DNA from: Timema cristinae
Lineage: Eukaryota; Arthropoda; Insecta; Phasmatodea; Timematidae
DNA length: 64,000 nucleotides
Assembly (NCBI GenBank): GCA_039000515.1
Contig: JBCFYV010000001.1
Location: 9,966,928-10,030,927, forward strand
Reading direction: 5' to 3'
Part shown: in pieces, positions 36,391-47,925 of the stretch
Layout: each line of letters opens with the position of its first letter
How positions within the stretch are numbered: the stretch's first letter is position 1
The notes under the pieces: generated by a model
The model's input: only the letters and a program-made list of their open reading frames with translations
The model's database searches: none
What the model was told of the DNA's origin: nothing
Program-made: the position numbers and the translations under genes

Positions 36391-37614
36391 GGCTACGTGT
36401 TTACTCTAGCATTCAAGTCACTGGAGATATGGATAGGAGAGGTTACGTGTTTACGCTAGCATTCAAGTCACTGGAGGTATTGATAGGAGAGGTTACGTGC
36501 CTATGCTAGCATTCAAGTCACTGGAGATGTTGATAGGAGAGGTTACGTGTTTACGCTAGCATTCAAGTCACTGGAGATATTGATAGGAGAGATTACGTGT
36601 CTATGCTAGCATTCAAGTCACTGGAGATATTGATAGGAGAGATTACGTGTCTATGCTAGCATTCAAGTCACTGGAGAAGTTGATAAGAGAGGTTACGTGT
36701 TTACGCTAGCATTCAAGTCACTGGAGATATTGATGAGAGGTTACGTGTCTATGCTAGCATTCAAGTCACTGGAGATATTGATAGGAGAGGTTACGTGTTT
36801 ATGCTAGCATTCAATTCACTGGAGATATTGATAGGAGATTTACGTGTTATGCTAGCATTCAAGTCACTGGAGATATTGATAGGAGATGTTACGTGTTTAT
36901 GCTAGCATTCAAGTCACTGGAGATATTGATAGGAGATGTTACGTGTTTATGCTAGCATTCAAGTCACTGGAGATATTGATAGGAGATGTTACGTGTTTAT
37001 GCTAGCATTCAAGTCACTGGAGATATTGATAGGAGATGTTACGTGTTTATGCTAGCATTCAATTCACTGGAGATATTGATAGGAGATGTTACGTGTTTAT
37101 GCTAGCATTCAAGTCACTGGAGATATCGATAGGAGATGTTACGTGTTTATGCTAGCATTCAAGTCACTGGAGATATTGATAGGAGATGTTACGTGTTTAT
37201 GCTAGCATTCAAGTCACTGGAGATATTGATAGAGATGTTACGTGTTTATGCTAGCATTCAAGTCACTGGAGATATTGATAGGAGATGTTACGTGTTTATG
37301 CTAGCATTCAAGTCACTGGAGATATTGATAGGAGATGTTACGTGTTTATGCTAGCATTCAAGTCACTGGAGATATTGATAGGAGATGTTACGTGTTTATG
37401 CTAGCATTCAAGTCACTGGAGATATTGATAGGAGATGTTACGTGTTTATGCTAGCATTCAAGTCACTGGAGATATTGATAGGAGATGTTACGTGTTTATG
37501 CTAGCATTCAATTCACTGGAGATATTGATAGGAGATGTTACGTGTTTATGCTAGCATTCAAGTCACTGGAGATATCGATAGAGAGCTTAAGTGTTTACTC
37601 TAGCATTCAAGTCA
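36391..37614. repeat. Satellite, 50-bp unit, ~24 copies
   Basis: Unit CTAGCATTCAAGTCACTGGA then GATATTGATAGGAGATG and TTACGTGTTTATG. The left third is heterogeneous (GGTTACGTGTCTATG, GAAGTTGATAAG); the right two-thirds are nearly uniform. Confidence 0.96.
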
Positions 37615-38348
37615 ATGCGCGATTTATGATCTATGTGTGCGTTTAGTTAGTATTTAAATAGTGAATAACTAAATAGTAAATGTTCAAACTAAAAAGTAGT
37701 TTTATGTTAGAGGTGAGTACAAGGTTTTCCTGCTTACAGTTAGCTCTTGAATATATTAATTTATTAAAGGGTTTGCCAGCAGAATAGTTTTGACACCGGA
37801 AAATTGATCTTCACTCACATCAGACCTGGACAATATTTAAGTCTACCTTGACAAGAAGTAGGCTAATTAGCTATTAGTATCCTATAAAATATATATACAC
37901 ACGAAGTTTTATTAAAACGCCAATGATGGCTCTGATTAAGATTTTATTAATGAGTTAGAATATACTTCACTTCACCAATCAATAAAAAATAAATGTAATT
38001 AGTGTTTTTGATAATATGTAAATTGAACTAACCAAGCAAAGTTTAAAACTCTATGACATATACACCTAGTAGGTACAGACCACCCTCGCTTAACCGATAA
38101 AAGACGTGCCATAATTCTACATTATATTTTAATATACCTATAATTCCAAAAAGTTTGAGACAGAAACTACATTATAACACCAAACAGTGTCCACGGTAAC
38201 GAAAATTCGAAATTCCCCCCGGCAAATGCGTTCAAGCACTTTTACCGGCCTTACGTAATACAGTAGGAAAGGAACACACATGAATGAAGGTTGGGGGCGG
38301 AGAAGAAAAAACAGAACAAGTTTTATGTAATTATAACATATTGAGCAT
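37615..38348. other. Intergenic, no gene seen
   Basis: AT-rich spacer between the satellite and the 3' end of cuticle gene 2. Confidence 0.4.
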
Positions 38349-38354
38349 TTTATT
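38349..38354 (-). terminator. Poly(A) signal, cuticle protein 2
   Basis: AATAAA on the minus strand ~145 nt past the stop at 38497. Confidence 0.5.
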
Positions 38355-38496
38355 TGAATTATAAAACATAACTCTGAAACATTCACACATTCAACAAAAG
38401 ATTACATAAGAGTAACGGTAAGTCTTACATTACGTTGCACACACAGATGCAACAACATAATATCTAGTGGCACATGAGAAGGAGTGACTACGCGGT

Positions 38497-39513
38497 CTAG
38501 TAGGCGTAGTTGAAGTAGGGAGTGGAGAATGACGTGTGAACGGAATAGCCTCCAGGGGAACCGTAGCCAGCGGCGTACTGGCCGCCATGGACTGCCTTAG
38601 CCACGGGGGCGGCGTAGGAGACAGCAGGGGCAGCGTAGCTTGCAACGGGGCAGCGTAGAGACAGCAGGAGCTGCGTAACGAGCGACAGGGGCAGCGTAGG
38701 ATCAGCAGGGCTGCGTAACGACGACAGGAGCAGCGTAAGAAAGGAGCAGGAGCTGCGGCGTAAGATACAGCAGGCAGCGTAGGCCGCTTAGCAATGGGTG
38801 CCGCGTAGACACAGCAGGAGCAGCATAAGAACAGCCGGAGAGCGTAGCGCGCAACAGGGGCAGCATAAGAAACAGGGGCTGCAGCAGCGTACGACAACGC
38901 GAAAGCTGCGTAAGAAAGGGCATGGTGCAGCGTAAGGGCACGGCGGGGCAGCGTAGCGGGCAACAGGGCGGCGTAGGCTACGGCAGGAGCTGCGTAGCGG
39001 GCCACTGGTGCGGCGTAGGCTACGGCAGGGGCTGCGTAGCGGGCCACTGGGGCGGCAACAGCGGCTACCTTAGTCGCGTGGACGGCGGGCTCGCGGTGTA
39101 CGACGGCGTTGAATCCGTTGTGAGGGTCAGCGGTGTACTCAACGACGCGACGGGTGCCGTCGGGCTCTACCAGACTGTAACTGCCCTGGACGACGTCTCC
39201 ATTGCGGGTCTCCTGCTGCGCCTTGTTATCTCCCGTCAGAGCATCCTGAACGCTGTAAGCGTAGCTTACTGGGGGTTGGGGTCGTAGTCGGTGTTGACAG
39301 CGACCTTAGCGACGGCGGGGGCGGCGTAGCTGGCAACAGCTGGAGCAGCGTAGGATGCGACGGTTGGTTGGGCGTAAGATAAAGCGGGGGAGATACAAGG
39401 GCGTATGACACTGCAGGAGAGGCGTAAGAGGCAATAGGTCTAGCATAGCCAGCAGGTGACCCAACGTAGTCGCCGGCGTTGGATACAGCCACTAGTGTGG
39501 CGATTATTAACAA
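38497..39513 (-). CDS. RR-2 cuticle protein 2, exon 2, with frame breaks
   Basis: Second RR-2 locus. The exon opens after a TTTCAG acceptor with [14 protein letters not shown], completing a signal peptide that begins MACK in exon 1. An RR-2 core is legible in pieces: NTDYDPNPQ, then after a missing base [46 protein letters not shown]. The tail is an Ala/Tyr/Pro repeat ([14 protein letters not shown] units) ending [18 protein letters not shown] and stop. The frame changes several times: once near 39395, once at the Gln-Tyr codons near 39267, and repeatedly in the repeat tail (38560-38990), always through single-base indels. Promoter, first exon, splice sites and poly(A) signal are intact. It is either a recent pseudogene or a real gene with uncorrected sequencing indels in repetitive GC-rich sequence; I favour the latter. 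Confidence 0.8.
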
Positions 39514-39879
39514 CTGAAATGCAACAACGTTATAATATCAACATCTATAAATTTGAATATAGTCCATAATTTAAAAAACACAGTAAAAAAGCCATTAAAT
39601 ACTAAATAACTCTGACCTCTGACTTAAAAGTCTATGGTCGCAAAAATTACAAGCTCACCATTCCACTATTGTCCTAATAGAACCTTCAATACATTCTTAC
39701 AATATCCTCAACCTGCGCGCAATAATTATCCTTATATGTAATAGTTTATACATAATTAAAAATTACATCAAACTTCAAATTTAAATGGTTATAAATGAGA
39801 TCAATTTTGATTAAATCGAATGCCTACTGGAACTAAGGGAGCAAAAAATAATAATTCGTAAAATTAGTACTTTTCCTCT

Positions 39880-39975
39880 CAAAGTAATGAACTAACGTCA
39901 AAGGACTGGCTGTTGTTTCTGTTATATAATGAAGATTATAAGTCATGTTCTGAAAATAGTCAGTCAGCTCAGAAA
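39880..39975 (+). mobile_element. SINE-D 3' fragment
   Basis: GGCTGTTGTTTCTGTTATAT and TTATAAGTCATGTTCTG match the distal part of SINE-D at 27280-27340. Lies in the intron of cuticle gene 2. Confidence 0.45.
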
Positions 39976-39983
39976 GTCCAAGT

Positions 39984-40366
39984 TAAGGTGGAAGTGTAGA
40001 GAACGCGAGCTAAAGGCAGTGTTTTTGCAGTTACATTTTTTTTTTTGTCAAAAGAATCGAAATAATTATTAAGAAAAAACATAGTTTTATTTTATTCACA
40101 TGGAGATATCAACAGTTCTTGAATATTTGTCAAGGGTGTTCTGGAATTTAATGACAACTTTTTGTATTCTTTTACAAAGTTCCTCATCAAATCCCGCGAC
40201 GCTAATGATAGATATGCAACAATTATTGATATAACCACGCAAGAAAAATTAAACTTGTTGTTTCTTCTGGAGCAATATTTGATTTATTTTGACTAAAACG
40301 TTTCGCTATAAAAACTACAAAAACACTTAGCCTTAGCTTAAGTTCCTTAAACGACCCACCTTAAAT
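39984..40366. mobile_element. M1 hairpin element in the cuticle 2 intron
   Basis: Ends GTTAAGGTGGAAGTG and CGACCCACCTTAAAT are inverted. The inner arm GATATCAACAGTTCTTGAAT is inverted near 40214-40236. Best copy for the outer termini. Confidence 0.78.
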
Positions 40367-40482
40367 ATATAAAATTAAAACTATACTAGTTTTATGACTC
40401 GGGGTTCGAGCCATACTGGCTAAACTGATGTTAAACGTTTGTTTGCTAGCACTTATCGACGCAAGTGCAGACGATGTCCTAC

Positions 40483-40494
40483 CTTGCACGCCAT
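40483..40494 (-). CDS. RR-2 cuticle protein 2, exon 1 (M-A-C-K)
   Basis: ATG GCG TGC AAG followed by a GTAGGA donor. It joins the acceptor at 39514-39515 in phase 0 to give [18 protein letters not shown]. The intron is ~970 bp and contains an M1 hairpin element. It has the same architecture as the other cuticle loci. Confidence 0.8.
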
Positions 40495-40552
40495 GTTGAG
40501 ACTGTAGAGAGAGGAACCAGAAGTATGATGTCCTGTCCAAATGTCCTTGCAG

Positions 40553-40560
40553 TTTATATA
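40553..40560 (-). promoter_or_regulatory. TATA box of cuticle protein 2
   Basis: TATATAAA on the minus strand, ~60 nt upstream of the exon 1 ATG. The expected start site is near 40528. Confidence 0.7.
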
Positions 40561-40739
40561 GTGGTGTTGAGATAATCCCCCCACTAGAGAGTATCGGGTC
40601 ACGTAACGTCCCCTCAAGAGGACGGTAGCAGAGGGGCGTGTTGGGGACAGGAAGTGGAGTATCTAGGTCAGTATCGAGTGCACCCTGGGTGCGTAACAAG
40701 TCCAGAGCACGTCTGGAATAGAAGAGGCTGGGGTCCAGT

Positions 40740-41170
40740 CCTCGTGGTTCAGTGGTCAGGGAGCCCGACTACAAGTTCACTGTGTTTCTATCACAGTTCC
40801 CAGTGCTGAGTGGTAAGAAACAGACTACAAGTCACTGTTGATCTATACAGGTTCCCAGCCTGAGTGGTCAGGGAACCGACTACAAGTTCACTGTGTTTCT
40901 ATCACAGTTCACCAGTGGCTGAGTGGTCAGGAAACCGACTACAAGTTCACTGTGTTTCTATCAAGTTCACCAGTGGCTGAGTGGTCAAGGAAACAGACTA
41001 CAAGTTCACTGTGTTTCTATCACAGTTCACCAGTGGCTGAGTGGTCAGGAAACAGACTACAAGTTCACTGTGTTTCTATCACAGTTCACCAGTGGCTGAG
41101 TGGTCAAGGAAACAGACTACAAGTTCACTGTGTTTCTATCACAGTTCACCAGTGGCTGAGTGGTCAGGGA
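40740..41170. repeat. Tandem array, ~60-bp unit, ~7 copies, each with an A-box-like motif
   Basis: Unit CAGTGGCTGAGTGGTCAGG then AAACAGACTACAAG and TTCACTGTGTTTCTATCACAG. TGGCTGAGTGG matches the Pol III A-box consensus. The first and last units run into other tRNA-like sequence. Confidence 0.88.
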
Positions 41171-41888
41171 GGTGAAATAGAGGAAAGGGTGAACTGGTGG
41201 AAAATAGTCACCCTAAGTGCCCTCAGCCAGATTTGAACCTTGGCCTCACCGTGGAGTCTTGGATGAAAACACCTACACCATCCCCACAGATCTATGATTG
41301 TTTAAGTGTTGGGTGCTGTCCTGGTATAAGTTAGTTCGTGCTGACGCAGCACCTGTGTTATCTGAGCAGTCTCTATTCTCAAGGGGCTACATTTATTCTT
41401 ACTACAACACTTGATGACTCAACCCGGGAGTCGAACACAAACCCCATTAAATACCTTTAGCGTGGCAAGGTCAGTGCTCAACCACGACAGGCTCACGGTG
41501 ATACTTTTCAATCCGTCATGGTCAAGAGCGCCAAGACGTTGTGTGAAACTTATTCTAGAGGAGACAACGAGGGTCAAGCCCCGGAGGAGCTGAAAAACTA
41601 AGCTCCTTGTAGCGCGAGGGAGTAAGGGGTGTGGTATGATTCGGAGTTCACTAAGAGTGCTGTATAATATTCTAAGTGGTGGATAAGGTACGATATGGTC
41701 CACTGCCACATATCCGGGTTGCAATCCCGGCCGATATGTTTTAGCTGTAGTAACTTGATCATCGCTTCAATGGCAAGTTCTCAAAAAGTGGCATCCATAG
41801 TTCGGATTCTACTATGGTTTAGAAGGCTAAAGGGAAACTCATCCCAATTCTATTTATTGAAGAGTGAACTTGAAATTTTCTTATTTTC
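41171..41888. other. Intergenic with tRNA-like remnants
   Basis: B-box complements near 41228 (CAGATTTGAACC) and a B-box-like GGGTTGCAATCCC near 41717 suggest old SINE heads. The opposing frames at 41411-41724 show no protein features. Confidence 0.35.
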
Positions 41889-42149
41889 TTTGCACTGCGT
41901 ATTACTACCCGTTCGGGGTATAGGCATATGTACTAATTACGCTAGTGGTTTTTGGGATTATTAAGGTTATATTTATAGAAAGTGTACCCGCATTTTCGTG
42001 TAGGGAGAGTAGAAAATCATTTTGGGGAAACCACCCTCAGTGCACCTGACCGGGATCGAACCCCGATCTCACAGTCTTCAGCAGTCTAATCTACTGCGAG
42101 AGAACGTCTTACCTTAGGCTAAGACCATGCGGCCACCGAAGCGAGTAAC
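41889..42149 (-). mobile_element. SINE-A copy, full length
   Basis: Tail complement CTGCGTATTACTACCCG, body TACCCGCATTTTCGTG, B box CGGGATCGAACCCC, head complement to CACCGAAGCGAG. Confidence 0.83.
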
Positions 42150-42676
42150 GTTTTAATGAAACAAGTTTTGCACCCCCCTTAAAATATACGAGTGGGCTTT
42201 AACAAAATATAACGTTGCTGCTATCTTATAACTTAACCTTAGACAAACATATTTTAAAATAACAAACAATTGTAATAGCTTATTTAGATAAAACAAGACT
42301 CAAGAAGTGCTAAGTCAACAAAGCCACTATCCCCTGCGTCATCCCACTAACCACACGACCATGGGTGCCAAATTAGAGCTTTTAGAATGCTCGAGAAACC
42401 GGTGACGTAACGAGTGTAATCGAAGCCGAGCGTTTGCTACTCCCATTGATGTGATATAAATGTTTTATCAGCGCCATCTCGTGGAGGAGAGAGTTCCGGG
42501 GACTCTAGGGATGTGTAAGAACCGTCTATGTCCAAATGGAACAATCACAAGAGTAAATAAAGTAATAACAATTATTGATGGTGACAGTTTTACGGTGCAT
42601 GGAGAGACATCCAAGACCAGTATCCATGGGCGTCAGTAACATATAGTCTGGTTTCCCACTCTCCTCCAATGCCAAT

Positions 42677-42990
42677 TGGTGACCTGGCTGTCTAGGGGTA
42701 AGGTGTCGGACTTCTGTGTTGGAGGTCCGGGGTTCAATCCTAGGTCCCAGCACAGATTTATCTGATTACCAAACCCTTCCTTCACCTCTGACAAGACGTG
42801 TATTAATCACAACTTGTGAATGTGTGGAATGCCAGGCCTCCACCGAGGTTCGGATTCCACGTTAAGCTGTAGGTCTTTCAGTTCATCTCACAATCACCCT
42901 ACCATTATACATTAGCGTAAGTGCGTATAAACCAAATGGGTAGTAAGACGCGGCGCTAATAATAATAATAATAATAATAATAATAGTGTT
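42677..42990 (+). mobile_element. SINE-E copy, plus strand, with (TAA)n tail
   Basis: Head GGTGACCTGGCTGTCTAGGG, B box CCGGGGTTCAATCC, body, shared tail ATGGGTAGTAAGACGCGG, then (TAA)n. Confidence 0.86.
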
Positions 42991-43123
42991 GTTAATAGCT
43001 TGGAGCACATGGAGCATGAGGTGTGACGTTCAATAATCTACTAATCAGCGACTGGATTCGAACCAAGAAGTCCGAGTGATGGACGTCAAGCAAACTTGCC
43101 TCAATTTGAGAGCGTGCGTCTGC

Positions 43124-43290
43124 GCCTACAACCTCCTTCAAAACACTCCATTTGTGGTCTTGGTTGGATCAGATCTGGACTACAACCTCCTTCAAAACAC
43201 TCCAGTTGTGGTCTTGGTTGGATCAGGATCTGGACTACAACCTCCTTCAAACACTCCAGTTGTGGTCTTGGTTGGATCAGGATCTGACTT
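43124..43290. repeat. Minisatellite, 55-bp unit, 3 copies
   Basis: Unit CTACAACCTCCTTCAAAACA, CTCCAGTTGTGGTC, TTGGTTGGATCAGG. Open in several frames. Confidence 0.88.
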
Positions 43291-43330
43291 GAAGCTATGA
43301 GTAACAATCTGGGCCTTACAGTACACTACT

Positions 43331-43362
<32 letters not shown>
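43331..43362. repeat. (GT)n microsatellite
   Basis: Uninterrupted TG dinucleotides. Confidence 0.9.
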
Positions 43363-43364
<2 letters not shown>

Positions 43365-43365
43365 C

Positions 43366-43595
43366 CTAGTCTTACTACCGGCCCAGTGGGTTAGCCTGTT
43401 TATAATTATAGAGTAAAGATAATGAGGGCATTATTTTGAATATCTCCACCAACATTTGCATGGAGGAAGAGCGGAAAACAATTTATTAAAAAAAAAAAAC
43501 TGTACACACGACAATAATTCCGAGCTCTTTCCGTCAACGGCAAACCAGTCAAGACGCTGTTGACGCCTTAACTCTCATGCTCACAAATAGGGGCC
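43366..43595 (-). mobile_element. SINE-A copy, diverged
   Basis: Tail remnant AGTCTTACTACC, body CAACATTTGCATGGAGGAAG, head complement GACGCCTTAACTCTCATG. Confidence 0.65.
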
Positions 43596-44107
43596 ACAAT
43601 AATATTAATGCATGTATGTGATCACAAGAAAGCAAATAGTTTTGGGTCATATTTTATTAACATGGCTGTCCTTGTAATACTCTAGTATTTTTTATTAGGA
43701 TAGTTATAAGTCAAGAGGTCTTGGTTCGAATCCAACCATGTGCAGTGTTGAAGAGGGCACAGGTTGTCCAAGTGTGGTATCTCAACTTCTCTCAGGAGGA
43801 ACAAAGGTGCATTTTTTATAAATAAAACTTCTGTCATTTCCTTAACGTTAGATATTTGTTGTCGCTAATAAACAATGGTGAAGTTGTTAACACTCTTCCT
43901 GTTCCCTTAAGATTATTCTAGCTCATTGATAAGTAGTTGCACTAAAGAATCATTATGTATTAAACCTTATGGACATGAACGGTTGTTGCACGTGGCTGAG
44001 AGCTAACAGGTTGGGAGTAACAGACATTCTAGGATCAGCGCAGGTACGATAGTGGTTATCACTAATCAAGGAACAAGGTGGAACAGAACCACGCCAGGCA
44101 TCGCCTT
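43596..44107. other. Intergenic, no gene seen
   Basis: Holds a B-box-like GGTTCGAATCC near 43723 without a clear A box; otherwise unique. Confidence 0.35.
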
Positions 44108-44505
44108 CCTGGAGGACACTAGGAGAGCAGCAGCAATGGATCCTTTCAGGAGGAAACTAGGAGAGAAGTAACAATGGATCCTTTCAGGAGGAAACTAGAG
44201 AGCAGCAGCAATGATCCTTTCAGGAGGAAACTAGGAGAGCAGCAGCAATGGATCCTTTCAGGAGGAAACTAGAGAGCAGCAGCAATGGATCCTTTCAGAA
44301 AAACTAGGAGAGCAGCAGCAATGGTCCTTTCAGGAGGAAACTAGGAGAGAAGTAACAATGGATCCTTTCAGGAGGAAACTAGGAGAGCAGCAGCAGCAAT
44401 GGATCCTTTCAGAGAAACTAGAGAGCAGCAGCAATGGATCCTTTCAGGAGGAAACTAGAGAGAAGTAACAATGATCCTTTCAGAGGAAACTAGGAAGAGT
44501 AACAA
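44108..44505. repeat. Minisatellite, ~38-bp unit, ~11 copies
   Basis: Unit GGATCCTTTCAGGAGGAAAC then TAGGAGAGCAGCAGCAAT. AGCAGCAGCAATGG alternates with AGAAGTAACAATGG. Many single-base losses between copies. Confidence 0.92.
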
Positions 44506-44772
44506 TGAAAGGAGCTTGGCAGGTCTAACCATTTTATCTCTGTTCTCCGTGTATACTGTAAGGAGATATCGGGAGATAAACCAAGTAAGGACAATAAACC
44601 ACTTTAACTCACGTAACCGCGATTCAAACTCTGACCTCCCCGTTGCCATAAATACAAACCAGACGAGATGCCTTTGTAGCTACTGGTAAGGGTTTCAGAC
44701 ACAATTTAATGTTAAGATTATAATACAAAGTACAGTGTGATTTAGGTAGAAAGAAATATTTGTTTGACAGTT

Positions 44773-44945
44773 AAAATAGTTACTAAAACTACTTTCACGT
44801 ATTTCTGCAGCCGTCACGTTTGATAGATATTATCAATAACTAGAAATAACGATAATGATACAGTAAAAGATTATCAATGCTAGCCGGAAAACTAAATGTT
44901 TGTATTTTCTACAAATACCTTCGTACGAAAATTGAAGTGTAAGTG
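44773..44945 (+). repeat. R-family dispersed repeat
   Basis: ACTAAAACTACTTTCACGTA, GCAGCCGTCACGTTTG, TATCAATAACTAG, TTTGTATTTTCTAC in the family order. Confidence 0.65.
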
Positions 44946-45913
44946 CAGAATGGATGAGTTTGTAACATCATCAAGTAAAACATAGGACTAGAGGAGGTTA
45001 GGCTGGCCCGCAAAAATTATTTAGTACAAAACATTAGGAGATCTGAAGTGTATTATATTTTAACACAACCGAGTGTAACTTGAAAACAGAATAACCTGTA
45101 ATCTGTTCGTATAATTAAAACAACTCACATCCCGTGAGTGTTTAAGGAACTAGAACTATCGAAAATATTAAATAAAACATCTTTAAAGTTAGAAAGTAGG
45201 ATTTTCAACCGTTTGTTATTAAAATCCAGCGAAAACTAGCCGATATTTTCACTTTACGACCTAATCTGTGTTTTATAGAAGAATCTTCAGACTTGTCACT
45301 CACTTTGAGAGTAGCGTGGAGGAATACAAATTATTAACTATGTAATAATAAACGTGATTAGTTTAAGGTTACTTAATTGGTGTTTAGAACAAGGTTACTT
45401 GAGCTTAATGAGGAAACGTACTAATAAATTTATGAGACAACCCAGTGTTTCGGGGGGTATGAAGCAACGTACTTAGATCTTAAGTTTGTTTTTATTCGAG
45501 GCAATTACCAACTATTTAAACCCTGCGGTTGAATGTCCAAATTAAAATTATTCAGTTTTGTTTGTTAGATTATCTAGTTCACCCGCGTTGTTTAGGCGCG
45601 TGGAAACATGGTGGTTGAAAAGACATCTTGATACCAGCACCCATAAGTAGTTATGCAATATGTTGTATAATATCACACTTTCTCGACAAGTCTGAAATAA
45701 ATTTAACCCTAAGACAAATTTGTAAAAGTCCTTAAATAATATTAATTGTTGCGACAAAACTGGTCTAATTAAACTTATCACGGGATGCATCTGCTCCTCT
45801 GGGTTGATAAAACATGTTGGCGTTTGTTTAGATAATTAGGAGTAAATATGTCAGGATAATACAGACATACGTCTAGTAAGAGCTAAAAGACACAACAAGT
45901 GAAGGTAATTAGT
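44946..45913. other. Intergenic, no gene seen
   Basis: AT-rich spacer downstream of cuticle gene 3. Confidence 0.4.
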
Positions 45914-45919
45914 TTTATT
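45914..45919 (-). terminator. Poly(A) signal, cuticle protein 3
   Basis: AATAAA on the minus strand, ~85 nt past the stop at 46004. Confidence 0.5.
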
Positions 45920-46003
45920 TGACAGTAAGACAACAGCTATGTACAAGAGATAAGAAGTATGAAGATGATGAGGGAAACATAATAAAGGTAGGGTAAGAGA
46001 AGC

Positions 46004-46728
46004 TTAACCAAGGACCTTGGCGTGAGAAGCGTAGCCGTACCCGGGGGCGGCACCATAAGCCAGAGCGGGCCGAGCGGCGTAGCTCAGAGTGGGGGCGGCA
46101 CCATAAGCCAAACCATGACCGGCACCATAAGCCAGAGCGGGGAGGGGCGGCGTAGCTCAGAGCGGGGGCGGCAACCATAAAGCCAGAGCGGGGCGGCGGC
46201 GTAGCTCAGAGCGGGGGCGGCACCGTAAGCCAGAGCGGGGCGAGCGGCGTAGCTCAGAGCGGGGGCGGCGTGCGCGGGCCCCACAGCGACGGGAGCGTGG
46301 ACGGCGGCTCCCTCCTTGTGGACGACGGCGTTGAATCCGTTGACGGGGTCGGCGGTGTAGTCGACGATGCGACGAGTGCCGTCGGGCTCCACCAGGCTGT
46401 AGCTGCCCTGGACGACGTCTCCGTCTCTAGACTCGTGCTGGCTCTTGGAGTCGCCGGTCAGGGCGTCCTGGATGTCGTAGGCGTAGCTGTATGAGGATGA
46501 GGGTCGAAGTCGGTGTCGACGGCGACCTTAGCGACGGCGGGGGCGGCGTAGGACAGGGCGGGGCCATGTGCGGCGTATCCCAAGCAGGGGCGGCGTAACC
46601 CAGAGGGCGAGCGGCCAGAGCGGGGGCCCGTAACCGTAAGCGGAGACAGCTGCGCCAGGAGCCACGACGGCGGGTGCTCCCAGGTATCCGGCGCTAGCCA
46701 CAGCCACGAGGGCGGAGAGGACGATGAT
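46004..46728 (-). pseudogene. RR-2 cuticle protein 3, exon 2, frame-broken duplicate of protein 4
   Basis: Near-identical copy of the intact gene at 59412-60155, about 13.4 kb away on the same strand. It opens after a TTTCAG acceptor with [16 protein letters not shown] and ends SHAKVLG and stop. Against the intact copy it has at least five single-base indels: a lost G in a G4 run near 46627, a lost base near 46590, a lost base at the Gln codon of the QYSYAY motif near 46492, and two extra A bases near 46172-46182. It also has an in-frame 6-base insertion in the tail and fewer copies of the tail repeat. The second half of the RR-2 domain ([25 protein letters not shown]) is clean. The promoter and splice sites are intact. 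The adjoining intron shows the same homopolymer shortening with almost no substitutions, so the breaks may be assembly errors rather than true loss. Confidence 0.75.
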
Positions 46729-46827
46729 CTGAAATTGATATAATTATTATTATTCTAGAGTAAGAGGTTGAGGTGTATTAACACTTGTTCTGAACAGAGT
46801 CCGGTTAGGTTAGTTAGTGAGACTCAC

Positions 46828-46839
46828 CTGTAAGGCCAT
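46828..46839 (-). CDS. RR-2 cuticle protein 3, exon 1 (M-A-L-Q)
   Basis: ATG GCC TTA CAG with a GTGAGT donor, identical to exon 1 of the 60.2-kb copy. The intron is only 99 bp and ends TTTCAG at 46729. Confidence 0.82.
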
Positions 46840-46895
46840 GATGTTAGCTGTTCTGTCCCTCGGGTCAAACTGTGACGATTACTCAGATATTGTAA

Positions 46896-46903
46896 CTTTT
46901 ATA
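46896..46903 (-). promoter_or_regulatory. TATA box of cuticle protein 3
   Basis: TATAAAAG on the minus strand, ~57 nt upstream of the ATG. An initiator-like ACAGT falls ~30 nt downstream, at 46869-46873. Confidence 0.78.
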
Positions 46904-47109
46904 GCGAGCCTGTGATGTGGACCCGCCCTCGTGGAGTGGCGAGGACCCGTTTTACCGTGACATTCGCAATGTCTGTATTTGGAGTCGAGGAAACATCACA
47001 CACACGGACACGCGGACAGAAGGGTCTGTCTCGTATTGTCTGGTTTGTAAGGGACGGACGGTTTGGGTTCAAATCCTTGCCGAGTGTAATGAAGTTCATC
47101 TTTTATAAA

Positions 47110-47716
47110 TAAAGAGTTTTTCACTTTCCTTCCACGCGAATTAATCTTTTTCTAAATACTATTGTCTTCAGTAAGCTATAGATATACAAAATCTCGAACG
47201 GGAAGTATATAAAATAATTTTTGTACATGGGCTTGTCTCGCTTGAGACCTACTGATTACTTCCCTGATGTCAGTTAATCAGCCTGGACTCAAACTAGAGA
47301 CTCTTTGAAATAAAGTACAAACTTTTGCTCAGCAATGTTGTGACACATCTCGCCAAATACTGTAGTTAGCTTGGATCAACGTAATTATAAACGTTAGCTC
47401 TTTTTTAGTGATTTTAAAGTCCTGAGTTCAATTTATGGCAGTAATATTGATAGTCTAAATCTGATTAATTAATTTTATTCGAGAATTAAGTTAAGATACT
47501 ACCAAAGTTAGTGGTACTAAACATGTTTTTGAAAATAGGCTCCAGAAATGGCCTTTAACAATTTTGTACAAAAGGGATGTCTGGGAAGTGTTTAACATTA
47601 TTAATAACAACGCACGTTTGTTTTTATTACAAGGATAATTTTCAGATGATTGATTTGTTTTGAAATTATGACAAAGACTATAATAGTTTGCAGTGTGTCG
47701 TAACATTTTATTCTTC
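47110..47716. other. Intergenic, no gene seen
   Basis: AT-rich spacer upstream of the cuticle 3 promoter. A B-box-like GGGTTCAAATCC lies at ~47065. Confidence 0.35.
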
Positions 47717-47925
47717 CCCGCGTCTTACTACCCGCATGTAATTAAACTAATGGAGCAGAGATAAGGATGATAAAAATATAACAGGAAACGTACCCGAATT
47801 TGCGTGAAATGGGGAGAAAACTCAGTAAATTTAACTGGGATTCGAATCCCGTTATACACGCAATCGTCAGTATATTGCGAGAGTGACGCCTTAAACCATT
47901 CAACCACCAAAGCGGATAAGACGGC
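47717..47925 (-). mobile_element. SINE-A copy
   Basis: Tail complement CCCGCGTCTTACTACCCG, body CGAATTTGCGTG, B box GGGATTCGAATCCCG, head complement to CCAAAGCGGA. Confidence 0.8.

Noticed and set aside
38922..39287. 121-codon plus-strand frame over cuticle gene 2
   Set aside because: Antisense shadow of Ala-rich RR-2 sequence on the minus strand.
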